Origin: Panacagrimonas sp963975245 | GTDB lineage: Bacteria; Pseudomonadota; Gammaproteobacteria; Nevskiales; Nevskiaceae | Direction: 5' to 3' | DNA length: 64,000 nucleotides | NCBI GenBank assembly: GCA_963975245.1 | Contig: CAXBFJ010000010.1 | Location: forward strand, 62,001 to 126,000 | Part shown: piece after piece, positions 1 through 7,620 of the stretch | How positions within the stretch are numbered: position 1 is the stretch's first letter | Layout of the letters: each line of letters opens with the position of its first letter | Translations under genes and position numbers: made by a program | Notes under the pieces: generated by a model | What the model was told of the DNA's origin: nothing | The model's database searches: none | The model's input: the letters and a program-made list of their open reading frames with translations, nothing else

Positions 1-159
1 GAGGCAGATGCACGTCCGCAGCCACCGGAAAAACCGCTGCCGGGAGATTGCTGTGACACCGGCTGCGAAGTCTGCGTGTTTGATGCCTACTCCGATGCTT
101 TGATCGAGTATCAAAATGCGCTCGACGCCTGGAATAAGCGGCATCCGGAGAAGACGTGA
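1..159 (+). CDS. Oxidoreductase-like domain protein, 3' end only
   Basis: This is the last 52 codons of a gene that begins before the window. The visible part has a proline-rich lead-in followed by the Cys pattern GDCCDTGCEVCVFDAY, then a short helical tail with Tyr and Trp residues. That pattern is typical of the small oxidoreductase-like domain (Pfam Oxidored-like), a Cys-rich domain of unknown biochemical role found in short bacterial proteins and at the N-terminus of some eukaryotic reductases. The reading frame is open from base 1 to the TGA at 157-159. The start and any upstream domain cannot be seen. The family call is from the Cys motif alone. Confidence 0.7.
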   Translation, partial: EADARPQPPEKPLPGDCCDTGCEVCVFDAYSDALIEYQNALDAWNKRHPEKT

Positions 160-187
160 GGATGTTCAGCGTCGCCGGCAGATCTGC

Positions 188-886
188 CTACTGCTGCTCA
201 TAGGCCTGATTACGGATGGCGCGGACAAAGTAGTGCGCCATGATGAACAGCGAGACGAAGAAGGTTCCGGCTGGCAGCCAGAACGCGATGATGCCGGTCC
301 AGGCAAAGACGCCCGTCTTGAAGAAGGGAATCATGCCCGCGGGGATGAAGATGATGGCGGCCCAGATCGTGAAATAGCCGAGCCAGCGAGGGATCAGCGG
401 TTGCGGTTTGTCGTCCTGCAGAACGGCCATGCCAAATGCCAGATACTGGAAGATGAAGGGGGCGACCACCACGGTGAGAAACAGCCAGGCAAAGTCGTTG
501 AGCATCTGAATAATCTCGGGACTGCTCTCGGATCTGAAGGCCGCCACCGTCCAGATCATGCACGGAAGCAGAAACACGGTGACGCCGAGGGTGCCGCTAA
601 TCAGCTGGCTCAGCGACAGCACTGGCGCCTTATTGCCCTCGATTCGGCGCATCAGCACATACATGATCGCGGTCCAGGGTCCGTAGAAGCCGGTCGCATA
701 CATCCCCAGCATCATGCCGGCCCTGATTTGCAGGTCGCCATCGGCATAGATGTTCGCAATGTCCTGGGCCGAGGCGGCCGGTGGATGGGGCGGGAGAAAG
801 CCAGCTGTCAGGAAGAAGCCAAGTCCAAACAAGACGGCGAATGCCGGGCCGCACCAGGCACACAGAATCTGCGTTCGAATATTCAT
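188..886 (-). CDS. Integral membrane protein, function unknown
   Basis: A 232-residue, strongly hydrophobic protein with about six predicted membrane segments, the first at residues 7-30 and the others spread evenly to residue ~222. Short charged loops such as RRIEGNK and LQDDKPQPLIPRW lie between them. I recognise no catalytic motif. The start ATG at 884-886 is preceded by a purine-rich AGGGGATCAAGAGA stretch. It runs divergently from the TetR gene, with 250 bp between them. Because that gap carries the TetR operator candidate, this gene could be co-regulated, although the operator lies much closer to tetR. Confidence 0.75.
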   Translation of the reverse strand: MNIRTQILCAWCGPAFAVLFGLGFFLTAGFLPPHPPAASAQDIANIYADGDLQIRAGMMLGMYATGFYGPWTAIMYVLMRRIEGNKAPVLSLSQLISGTLGVTVFLLPCMIWTVAAFRSESSPEIIQMLNDFAWLFLTVVVAPFIFQYLAFGMAVLQDDKPQPLIPRWLGYFTIWAAIIFIPAGMIPFFKTGVFAWTGIIAFWLPAGTFFVSLFIMAHYFVRAIRNQAYEQQ

Positions 887-1104
887 TCTCTTGATCCCCT
901 TGTTCCGATCATGTCCCCTTCGCCTGTTTGTGCAATTTAAGTGCTACACGTCTGAGCCCTGATGAATATTGAACCAGAGTTGCTGTCCTGAGCCAGTCGG
1001 GCGGCCGCCGCGACTACTTGGCGCAGCTTCAGGACAGGGCCAAGTGCGCTGATTTTTCGCCTTGTCATCCACCGGTGTATTGACATCGACTACGTCCGGG
1101 AAGA

Positions 1105-1122
1105 ATATGATGGTCATCATAT
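1105..1122. promoter_or_regulatory. Putative TetR operator 1 (upstream of tetR)
   Basis: A perfect inverted repeat, ATATGATG-GT-CATCATAT, ends 13 nt before the tetR start codon. A TTGACA-like -35 element sits at 1080-1085, so the repeat covers the expected -10 region (GAATAT at 1103-1108). This is the usual arrangement for autorepression. The same 8-bp arms with a 2-nt spacer recur at 1757-1774. Confidence 0.75.
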
Positions 1123-1135
1123 GTAAGAGGCAAAC

Positions 1136-1723
1136 ATGCCAGCTGCCATCTCGCGAAAACAGGCGACTCATGAGCGTATTGTGTCCAAGGCGGCACAGGC
1201 GATACGCCGTGGCGGCTATCAGGGTGTGGCGGTGGCAGACATCATGCGTTCTGCCGGCCTGACACATGGCGGCTTTTATGCTCACTTTCCGAATCGGGAC
1301 GGGTTGCTGATCGAGGCCGTTGAGCACGCGGGCGACCAGAGCGTCCAAGTTCTGACCAGCGCAATTGCAAAGCGAGTCTCAGCGGGAAAGTCTCGATTTG
1401 AAGCGTTGATAAGCGTCTATCTGTCTGAGCGACACGTGCAGAACATCGAAAATGGTTGCCCAATCGCTGCTTTGCTCAGCGATCTGCCTCGCCAGTCTGA
1501 AGCAGTGCAGATTGTCTCCAAGCACCGGGTTGCGGCCTACATTGAGCTGGTTCGGTCCTGCCTGCCAACCGGGAGCAAGCCAGAGCTTGCAGAGGATATT
1601 GCGAGTGCCATGGTCGGTGCGCTGCAACTGGCACGCGCGATGCCTTCACAGGCACGAGCCAGCGCATTTCTGGCGGCACGGCGACAGCACCTGACAGAAC
1701 GCTATTCTCAATTCCAAGCCTGA
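1136..1723 (+). CDS. TetR/AcrR family transcriptional regulator
   Basis: A 195-residue regulator. Residues ~8-60 form the TetR-type helix-turn-helix domain (IVSKAAQAIRRGGYQGVAVADIMRSAG... followed by HGGFYAHFPNRDGLL, the canonical recognition helix and 'YxHFxxK/R' region). The remainder is the helical ligand-binding and dimerisation domain. The start ATG at 1136 follows an AGAGG ribosome site. Perfect 18-bp inverted repeats lie just before this gene and just after it, before the next operon, so it probably represses itself and the SDR/isomerase/thioesterase operon. The inducer is unknown; an acyl-CoA or a hydrophobic substrate of that operon is a reasonable guess. Confidence 0.93.
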   Translation: MPAAISRKQATHERIVSKAAQAIRRGGYQGVAVADIMRSAGLTHGGFYAHFPNRDGLLIEAVEHAGDQSVQVLTSAIAKRVSAGKSRFEALISVYLSERHVQNIENGCPIAALLSDLPRQSEAVQIVSKHRVAAYIELVRSCLPTGSKPELAEDIASAMVGALQLARAMPSQARASAFLAARRQHLTERYSQFQA

Positions 1724-1756
1724 GAGCGAATCAAATTTCCGTATCACAACTTAAAA

Positions 1757-1774
1757 ATATGATGAGCATCATAT
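1757..1774. promoter_or_regulatory. Putative TetR operator 2 (upstream of SDR operon)
   Basis: An inverted repeat, ATATGATG-AG-CATCATAT, perfect over 8 bp per arm and extending to 9 bp with the flanking A and T. It matches operator 1 in everything but the central dinucleotide. It lies 33 nt after the tetR stop codon and 159 nt before the ATG of the first SDR gene. Confidence 0.75.
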
Positions 1775-1793
1775 TGAAAGCGAAGAAGAAATC

Positions 1794-1937
1794 ATGACAA
1801 AAGACAGGCAGTGTTTGGCTGGCGCCAATATAGAGCAGGCCATCCGCCAAGACGATTCTGGAAACATGCGGCCATGGCGTAACGTCTGCGGGTGCCTGCA
1901 CGAGCCGCTGTCCTGCATTGCTGGACACGACCGATGA
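1794..1937 (+). CDS. Possible 47-aa leader ORF
   Basis: A short open frame starting with ATG at 1794, preceded by a GAAGAAG purine run, and ending in TGA at 1935-1937. The TGA overlaps the ATG of the following SDR gene as ATGA. The encoded peptide contains four Cys near its end and resembles nothing I know. It may be a leader peptide that couples translation to the SDR gene, or it may simply be untranslated leader. The only support is the ribosome-site-like sequence and the exact 4-nt overlap. Confidence 0.25.
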   Translation: MTKDRQCLAGANIEQAIRQDDSGNMRPWRNVCGCLHEPLSCIAGHDR

Positions 1938-2680
1938 CTGCTCCGGCATCAGATGCGGTACGTGTCGCACTGGTTATCGGTGCCGGCGAAGGCAATGGTG
2001 CTGCTATCGCAAAGCGTTTCGCGCGCGAGGGCTACATCAGCTGTGTTGCACGGCGCAATGACGATCAACTGACACCATTGGTGTCACAGATCGAGGCTGA
2101 GGGAGGCAAGGCGCTGGCCTTCGGTCTGGATGCACGAAAGGAAGATGCAGTCTGCGCCCTTGTAGAGCGTATCGAGCGGGAGGTCGGACCAATCGAGGTC
2201 CTGGTGTTCAACGTTGGGGCCAACGTTCCCAGCCCGATCCTTGACCAATCCGCGCGAAAGTATTTCAAGATCTGGGAAATGGCGTGCTTCTCAGGCTTTT
2301 TGTGCGCGCGAGAAGTTGCCAGGCAAATGGTGCGGCGCGAACGTGGCACCATTTTATTCACCGGAGCCACTGCGAGCGTCCGCGGTGCGGCGAATTTCGC
2401 CGCCTTCGCTGGCGCCAAGGCTGCCTTGCGGGCGCTCGCCCAAAGCATGGCGCGCGAATTGGGCCCAAGGAATATCCATGTGGCTCACGTCGTGGTCGAC
2501 GGCGCGGTGGATACCGACTTCATCCGGACCAACATGACTGCGTTCTATGAACAGCGCATGCCCATGGATGGCATTCTCAAGCCCGACCATGTCGCCGAAA
2601 ACTATTGGCAGCTTCACTGCCAACCGCGCGATGCATGGACTTTCGAAATGGACCTGCGCCCTTACATGGAAACCTGGTGA
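1934..2680 (+). CDS. SDR-family oxidoreductase lacking the catalytic Tyr (SDR_c10-like)
   Basis: A 248-residue Rossmann-fold protein of the short-chain dehydrogenase/reductase family. The N-terminal nucleotide-binding motif is VIGAGEGNGAAIAKRF, a variant of the TGxxxGxG loop, and the NAG-like strand reads NVGAN. In the active-site helix the usual YxxxK is FAGAK: Phe replaces the catalytic Tyr while Lys is kept. This is the hallmark of the SDR_c10 subgroup as I remember it. The reaction is therefore uncertain. The ATG at 1934 is chosen because the fold begins soon after it; an in-frame GTG at 1892 would add 14 unlikely residues. It is first in a four-gene operon downstream of a TetR operator and is paralogous to the gene at 4188. 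Confidence 0.88.
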   Translation: MTAPASDAVRVALVIGAGEGNGAAIAKRFAREGYISCVARRNDDQLTPLVSQIEAEGGKALAFGLDARKEDAVCALVERIEREVGPIEVLVFNVGANVPSPILDQSARKYFKIWEMACFSGFLCAREVARQMVRRERGTILFTGATASVRGAANFAAFAGAKAALRALAQSMARELGPRNIHVAHVVVDGAVDTDFIRTNMTAFYEQRMPMDGILKPDHVAENYWQLHCQPRDAWTFEMDLRPYMETW

Positions 2681-2686
2681 ATAGAG

Positions 2687-3286
2687 ATGAGCAAGCAGAT
2701 CGAGTTCTATTTTGATATTGGCAGCCCGGCGGCCTACTTGGCATCGACACAGCTGCCGCTGATTGCGAGGCAAACCGGCGCACAGATACTGTACAGGCCG
2801 ATGCTGCTCGGCGGCGTGTTTGCAGCAACAAAGAATGCATCCCCGGTCAGCATCCCGGCCAAGGGTGCCTACATGCTCAGAGATCTGAATCGATTTGCTT
2901 CGAAGTACGGAGTCCCGCTCAATTTCAGCCCCCATTTTCCAATCAACACCCTGATGCTGATGCGCCTTCTCAGCGGAGTTCAGTCGCAGAAGCCTGAACG
3001 CTTTCTGCCATTGCTGACGCAAATTCTTGACGCCATGTGGGTGCAGGCTCTGAATCTCGCGGATCAGGAAGTGCTCGCCAATATCCTGGATCAAGGCGAG
3101 ATGGAGGCGACTGAGGCGATGTCGCTTGTGCAGGACGAATCGGTCAAGGCAAGGCTGAAGGAGCAAACTTCCGAGGCGGTGGCGCGCGGCGTATTTGGAG
3201 CTCCGACTTTCTTCGTAGGTTCGGAAATGTTCTGGGGTCAGGACCGGCTCGATTTCGTCCGTGCAGCGGTGGAGACCAGCTCATGA
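2687..3286 (+). CDS. 2-hydroxychromene-2-carboxylate isomerase-like (DsbA/GST-kappa fold)
   Basis: A 199-residue protein of the DsbA-like thioredoxin superfamily. It opens with IEFYFDIGSPAAYLA, the N-terminal strand-helix of HCCA isomerases, in which a Ser replaces the redox Cys. It ends with the diagnostic RGVFGAPTFFVG followed by FWGQDRLDFV. Known members use glutathione to isomerise aromatic-ring-cleavage intermediates (naphthalene pathway), while relatives act as kappa-class GSTs. It starts 6 nt after the SDR gene, within the same operon. No ring-cleavage genes are nearby, so its actual substrate is unknown. Confidence 0.88.
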   Translation: MSKQIEFYFDIGSPAAYLASTQLPLIARQTGAQILYRPMLLGGVFAATKNASPVSIPAKGAYMLRDLNRFASKYGVPLNFSPHFPINTLMLMRLLSGVQSQKPERFLPLLTQILDAMWVQALNLADQEVLANILDQGEMEATEAMSLVQDESVKARLKEQTSEAVARGVFGAPTFFVGSEMFWGQDRLDFVRAAVETSS

Positions 3287-4113
3287 GCCATCAGGCTAAT
3301 TCTGTGGCACCCGAAACGCACCCTTTCGATGCAGCCATCCAGCTTGAAAAAAGCGACGACGGTCATCTCATTGGGCACATACATGCAGGCTATGCAAATT
3401 TTGTCGGTCCGTTCGGGGGTGTCATTACGGCGACACTTCTGAATGCCGTCATGCAGCACCCTGATCGCATCGGCGAACCTCTTTCGCTGACCGTGAACTT
3501 TGCCGCGCCCATTGCTGACGAAGCCTTTGAAGTGCGCACGAGGATTGTGCGTACAGGAGGGTCGACGCAACACTGGATTGTCGAGCTGATCCAGCGTGAA
3601 GTGACAGCATGCTCGGCTACGGCGGTCTTTGCTGTTCGCAGAAAAACCTGGTCGTCGGTTGAGGCGCAACCGCCGGGCATTGCACCCGCCCAGGCTTTGG
3701 ATGAACTGGATTCGCGCGGCTTTCCCGCCTGGGTTGCCCAGTACCAGATGCATATCAGCGAAGGGGACATCAAGTTTGGCAGCGCGCCGCGTGAGCGGTC
3801 CCACTCCGCTCTGTGGATCCGTGACCGTCAGCCTCGAACGCTGGATTTTCTGTCCCTGGCGTCGATGAGTGATGCCTTCTTCCCGCGCTTGTTTGTACGT
3901 CGCCAGCGGGTGTCTGCAATCGGCACGGTATCAATGACGACGTTCTTTCATGCAACGGCCCAGTCGCTGGCGGCGCATGGCGCAGCACCCTTGCTGGCGG
4001 CTGCCCGGGGACGGTGCTTCCATGATGGCTTTTTTGATCAGTCCGGAGAATTGTGGGATGGCAAGGGGCAGCTCTTGGCCAGCACGCATCAGATCGTTTA
4101 TTACAAGGACTGA
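3283..4113 (+). CDS. Acyl-CoA thioesterase (TesB-like double hotdog)
   Basis: A 276-residue protein with the double-hotdog thioesterase layout. The N-terminal half contains GYANFVGPFGGVITATLLNA and SLTVNFAAPI; the C-terminal half contains RTLDFLSLASMSDAFFPRL, TVSMTTFFHA and GRCFHDGFFDQSGELWDGKGQ. The last stretch resembles the FxxDGxxxxQ/GxL end of TesB proteins. It probably hydrolyses an acyl-CoA. The ATG overlaps the TGA of the isomerase gene, so translation is coupled. The chain length of the substrate cannot be read from sequence. Confidence 0.85.
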   Translation: MSHQANSVAPETHPFDAAIQLEKSDDGHLIGHIHAGYANFVGPFGGVITATLLNAVMQHPDRIGEPLSLTVNFAAPIADEAFEVRTRIVRTGGSTQHWIVELIQREVTACSATAVFAVRRKTWSSVEAQPPGIAPAQALDELDSRGFPAWVAQYQMHISEGDIKFGSAPRERSHSALWIRDRQPRTLDFLSLASMSDAFFPRLFVRRQRVSAIGTVSMTTFFHATAQSLAAHGAAPLLAAARGRCFHDGFFDQSGELWDGKGQLLASTHQIVYYKD

Positions 4114-4187
4114 CGCAGAAACTGAAGTGGCGACGAAAGCTGGATGACTGACCCGGATCAAACCGGTCATACGAGGAGAGGATACAA

Positions 4188-4931
4188 ATGACACAAGCAA
4201 CAGCAGTAGTGTTTGGGGTAGGCGACGTCAATGGAGTGGGCGGCGCGGCCTGTTTGCGGTTCGCACGCGAGGGCTATCACGTGCTGGTGGCAGGCCGCAC
4301 ACCTGCGAAGATCGAAAAAGTGGTCGAGGCTGTTCGTGAGGCTGGAAAAGGGAGCGCCGAGGCAGTGCCGACCGATGTGACTGACGAGGCGCAGGTTATT
4401 GCCGCGTTCGACCGCGCGATGAATCCGGGGCAAGGGCGAGCGCCGGCGGATGTCGTGATTTCCAATGCTGGAAACAACGCCATCATTGATTTCACCACGC
4501 TCAGCGCTGCGCAGTTCGAGGACTTCTGGCGCGTGGGTTGCTACTCGGGTTTTCTGGTGGGGCGCGAAGCGGCAAGACGCCTGCTGCCATTGGGGCGGGG
4601 CACGGTCATCTTCACCGGCGCATCCGGCAGCTTGCGAGGCAAGCCTGGTTTTGCGCACTTCGCGTCGGCCAAGGCGGGGCTGCGCATGATTGCGCAGAGC
4701 ATGGCACGCGAGTACGGCCCAAAGGGATTGCACGTGGCCCATGTCATCGTCGATGGCGGCATCGACGGCGCGCGACTGCGCGGCGTGCTGCCGCAGATGG
4801 TTGAGCGTCTGGGTCCTGAAGGCCTGCTTGATCCGCAGGCCATTGTTGAAAACTACTGGATGCTGCACCAGCAGCCGCGGTCGGCCTGGTCACATGAGAT
4901 TGATCTGCGACCCTTCAAGGAAAACTGGTAG
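4188..4931 (+). CDS. SDR-family oxidoreductase lacking the catalytic Tyr (second paralogue)
   Basis: A 247-residue SDR that closely resembles the gene at 1934. The nucleotide loop reads VFGVGDVNGVGGAACLRF, a poor match to TGxxxGxG, and the active-site segment is FASAK, again Phe for Tyr with Lys kept. Both end in a similar ENYWxLHxQPRxAW...EIDLRPF/Y segment. The ATG follows a strong GAGGAGAGG ribosome site and lies 74 nt after the thioesterase gene, so it is probably the last gene of the TetR-linked operon. Two Phe-type SDRs in one operon suggest a heteromeric or non-redox role; this is inference. Confidence 0.88.
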   Translation: MTQATAVVFGVGDVNGVGGAACLRFAREGYHVLVAGRTPAKIEKVVEAVREAGKGSAEAVPTDVTDEAQVIAAFDRAMNPGQGRAPADVVISNAGNNAIIDFTTLSAAQFEDFWRVGCYSGFLVGREAARRLLPLGRGTVIFTGASGSLRGKPGFAHFASAKAGLRMIAQSMAREYGPKGLHVAHVIVDGGIDGARLRGVLPQMVERLGPEGLLDPQAIVENYWMLHQQPRSAWSHEIDLRPFKENW

Positions 4932-4952
4932 CCGCGACCGTCTCAGGCAGAT

Positions 4953-6407
4953 TCAGCGTGCCAGCGAGACGCTCATGTTTTCGGTGTTGAGTTGCACGCT
5001 TGCTGACTTCGCCACTTTCATCAGGCGAGCGACTTGTGCCAGCTCCGGGGAAGACAGCAACGGGTAGCTGGTCTTGATCGGGCCCGCGGCGCGCATCTTT
5101 TCAATATCCGACTGTGGCACCAGCGCGCGCAGAATCAGCTCGTCATCGTCGTCGGTGCCGTAGCGTTTGCGCAGATCCTCGATGCTGGGTTGCTCCGGTG
5201 GTTCGGCCACAATCTGCCGCGCACGCGGTGCAGCCATGATCTGGTCGCGCACGTTCTCGTCGATGGGGGCAACGGTCTCGCCGTAGTGGCCGGCTGCGTA
5301 CTGAATGACTTCGTCTGGCACGGTCCCGTAACGCTTGCCGGTCACGATATTCAATACCGCCTGAATGCCTACCAGCTGCGAAAAAGGCGTGGCCATTCCG
5401 GGGTAGCCCAGCTCTTTGCGCACCACCGCAGTTTCCCTGAAGACCGCTTCAAGCTTGTCGGTCATGTTGTGTTGTGCCAACTGTGCCTTGAGCGTTCCGG
5501 TCATGCCGCCCGGAACCTGGTGGCGGATGGCCAGCACGTCGTATTCATTGTGCTGATTCACCAGAAACCCTGCCGCTTTGCCCACTTTTTCAAAATGCTC
5601 CGCCACTGGCGCGAAGAATTTTTTGTCCAGCGAATGGGTGTGGCCGAGCAGCTCCAGGTTATGCGCCATGATCTCCGTGGATGGCACGGAAGGACCATTG
5701 GCCATGGGCCGACTGGCGGTGTGCAGGATGCTCACGCCCAGTTCGACCGCATCGAGATAGGCCTTGGCGGACTGGCCCAGGATATTGTTGGAATGAAACT
5801 CGATGGGTTTGCCGCGCGCATTTTTTTTGATGGCTGGAATCAGGGTTTTCATGCGCTCTTTTTCCAGCACTCCCGCGGTGTCGTAGAGCAGTAGCGTGTC
5901 GATATCCGGCGACGCGGAGAGTTTGTCAGCTTTGTCGGCGTAGTAGTCGTCGGTGTGAACCGGTGACAGGGCAAACATGATGCTGCCCGCGACCTCGCTG
6001 CCAAATTCCTTGGCGACCTTGGCCAGACGATGCATCTTGTCGATGTTGAACAGCACATCGTAGATCCAGAAACTGCGGCAGCCGTGGCGATTGAGTTGTC
6101 GCATCCAGGCATCCATTAATGCATCGGGCGTCACCCCGAACGTCACGCTGGCATTGCTGCGCATGCCGCCCCGGACGCGTGTGCGCGGCATGGCCTGTGT
6201 CATCAGATCCAGACCGGCCCAGGGGTCTTCGCGACAAGTGCGGATCATCACCTCGAACATTGAAGACCCGGTGAGATCAATGACGCGAAACCCGGTCTGG
6301 TCGAGCAGCGGTGCGACGGGCAGTGCCATGCCCGCTTGCATGCGCATGCCCCACAGACTCTGCTGGCCGTCTCGAAGGGTTTCGTCAAGAAATTCTATGT
6401 GAGCCAT
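4953..6407 (-). CDS. Biotin-dependent carboxyltransferase-like protein (PycB/OadA fold) with altered metal site
   Basis: A 484-residue DRE-TIM barrel protein. Residues 8-15 (DETLRDGQ) are the carboxyltransferase/HMGL-type metal and substrate loop, and residues 5-~300 form the barrel. A C-terminal conserved region follows (VPGGMTGTLKAQL, YPGMATPFSQLVG, QAVLNIVTGKRY, PDEVIQYAAGHYG), as in pyruvate carboxylase B and oxaloacetate decarboxylase alpha. Aligned by spacing to pyruvate carboxylase, the carbamylated Lys is Tyr175 and the HxH metal pair is H205-S-N207. The enzyme may therefore use a different chemistry or substrate. It is the last gene of a minus-strand operon with acyl-CoA ligase, a 200-aa protein and biotin carrier. 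No biotin carboxylase gene is nearby. Confidence 0.87.
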   Translation of the reverse strand: MAHIEFLDETLRDGQQSLWGMRMQAGMALPVAPLLDQTGFRVIDLTGSSMFEVMIRTCREDPWAGLDLMTQAMPRTRVRGGMRSNASVTFGVTPDALMDAWMRQLNRHGCRSFWIYDVLFNIDKMHRLAKVAKEFGSEVAGSIMFALSPVHTDDYYADKADKLSASPDIDTLLLYDTAGVLEKERMKTLIPAIKKNARGKPIEFHSNNILGQSAKAYLDAVELGVSILHTASRPMANGPSVPSTEIMAHNLELLGHTHSLDKKFFAPVAEHFEKVGKAAGFLVNQHNEYDVLAIRHQVPGGMTGTLKAQLAQHNMTDKLEAVFRETAVVRKELGYPGMATPFSQLVGIQAVLNIVTGKRYGTVPDEVIQYAAGHYGETVAPIDENVRDQIMAAPRARQIVAEPPEQPSIEDLRKRYGTDDDDELILRALVPQSDIEKMRAAGPIKTSYPLLSSPELAQVARLMKVAKSASVQLNTENMSVSLAR

Positions 6408-6489
6408 GAAGGTATGCCGAAAGGTTCAGGGTGGTCAGGAGTGCGTCGCAACAGGGGGGGCAGGAAAGGCCGGGGTTCTTCGCGGGATA

Positions 6490-6996
6490 TCAGTCAGGCT
6501 CGATGTAGAGCAGCACCTGGTCGTATTCCACCAACTCCGCGTCGCGCGCCCGCACTTCGCGCACAATGCCGCGCGTGCCGGCGTTCACGGTGGTGAAGAG
6601 TTTCATGACCTCGATCAGGCAGACTTCCGAGGCTGCGTCTACGTGCTGACCGACCTCGACATAAGGCGGAGCGCCCGGTTTGGGCGCGCGGTAGAAAGTA
6701 CCCAGATTAGGTGCGCGCAGGGCAACCCAGTGATCAGGTACCTTGTTGGCACTGGCTGCCGGAGGATCGGCAACAGCGACCGGCGCCGCCGTAGCGGATT
6801 CCACTCTTCGGGCTGCCGGTGGCCGTTCGGCCTGCGAGATTCGGCCCCCTTCATCTTTTGAGAGATAAAGTCCGAAGCCTTCCATCTTCAGGTCAAGCTC
6901 TTTCCAGTCGGAGGCTTCGAAGAGCTCGATCAAGGATTCAATGTCGCGTTCGCTGGGTTTATTCACGAGGTGATGGACTCCCTTGTCCGTAGACAA
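6490..6996 (-). CDS. Biotin carboxyl carrier protein (AccB-type)
   Basis: 168 residues. The N-terminal helical segment (residues ~15-48) resembles that of AccB. A Pro/Ala-rich linker (58-85) follows, then a biotinyl domain (92-168) with APNLGTFYRAP and the biotinylation site EVMK, in which Lys132 would carry biotin (AccB usually has EAMKM). It should shuttle carboxyl groups to the adjacent carboxyltransferase. The longest frame begins at TTG 6994-6996, 6 nt after the preceding gene; a GTG at 6964-6966 (residue 11) is an equally good start and fits the homologous N-terminus better. Confidence 0.9.
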   Translation of the reverse strand: MSTDKGVHHLVNKPSERDIESLIELFEASDWKELDLKMEGFGLYLSKDEGGRISQAERPPAARRVESATAAPVAVADPPAASANKVPDHWVALRAPNLGTFYRAPKPGAPPYVEVGQHVDAASEVCLIEVMKLFTTVNAGTRGIVREVRARDAELVEYDQVLLYIEPD

Positions 6997-7002
6997 CCAG
7001 AC

Positions 7003-7605
7003 CTACTCGGATCGCTCACGGCCCATCAGCCGTAGCAATTCTTCATGTAGCTCAAACCACACCGTGTGATAGCTCTCGCTGCGTGCGTCACTGACCCACT
7101 GGGTTTCGCCGGCTTCGGCCTTTTCCAGTGCAGCCAGCAGTTTGTCCTGATAGGTGTGCAGGCGGGGCAAGCCCTTGCAAAGCCGGCTCAGAATGCTGTC
7201 AGCGCGCTCGTGCAATTCGCCCAGCCGGTCGACCACGCTCGCGTCATAGGCTTTGTCGGAGTGATCGTTGGGCACGCGCTGGCCGCCAATGCTCATGGTC
7301 TGCCAGTCGGTGATCAGCGTCTTGAGTTCCACATTGATCTTCTCGAAAGCTTCATAGGCCGCTGAGAAGGCATCGTTGTTTCGCAATGCGTCGTAGTAGC
7401 GCGAGTATTCGCCGTCCAGCGCCATGCGCGCAGTGGGCGAAAGCATGTAGCCACCTTTGGCATGCACGGCGCGGCCACGCGCGACGGCATCGTCCAGCAG
7501 GGTCTGTACGCGCTCTAGCGGAACATCAATGACGGACGATACCGCCTCGGCATTGGCGTGCTTCTTGATGGCCAGGCCATGTAGCACCAGGTGCGTGTCC
7601 TGCAT
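7003..7605 (-). CDS. Unknown 200-aa protein with winged-helix-like N-terminus
   Basis: I do not recognise a named family. Residues ~8-60 (HGLAIKKHANAEAVSS, then LLDDAVARGRAVHAKGGYML) read like a small winged-helix module of the kind I associate with the tails of some actinobacterial PEP-utilising enzymes. The rest is mainly helical and charged, with conserved-looking Trp and Tyr residues, and has no membrane segment. The ATG at 7605 has a strong GAGGAG ribosome site. It sits between acyl-CoA ligase (15 nt gap) and the biotin carrier gene (6 nt), so it is very likely part of that enzyme system, perhaps as an accessory subunit. Confidence 0.72.
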   Translation of the reverse strand: MQDTHLVLHGLAIKKHANAEAVSSVIDVPLERVQTLLDDAVARGRAVHAKGGYMLSPTARMALDGEYSRYYDALRNNDAFSAAYEAFEKINVELKTLITDWQTMSIGGQRVPNDHSDKAYDASVVDRLGELHERADSILSRLCKGLPRLHTYQDKLLAALEKAEAGETQWVSDARSESYHTVWFELHEELLRLMGRERSE

Positions 7606-7620
7606 GATCTCTCCTCGGGG

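Noticed and set aside
116..940. 274-aa plus-strand open frame across the membrane-protein gene
   Set aside because: It is the antisense shadow of the minus-strand gene at 188-886, low in hydrophobic residues and with no ribosome site.
2354..3166. 270-aa minus-strand open frame over the SDR/isomerase genes
   Set aside because: It lies antisense to two well-supported genes and its composition shows no fold; it is a by-product of high GC.
5034..5894. 286-aa plus-strand open frame over the carboxyltransferase gene
   Set aside because: Antisense shadow; the minus-strand product has clear motifs and operon context.
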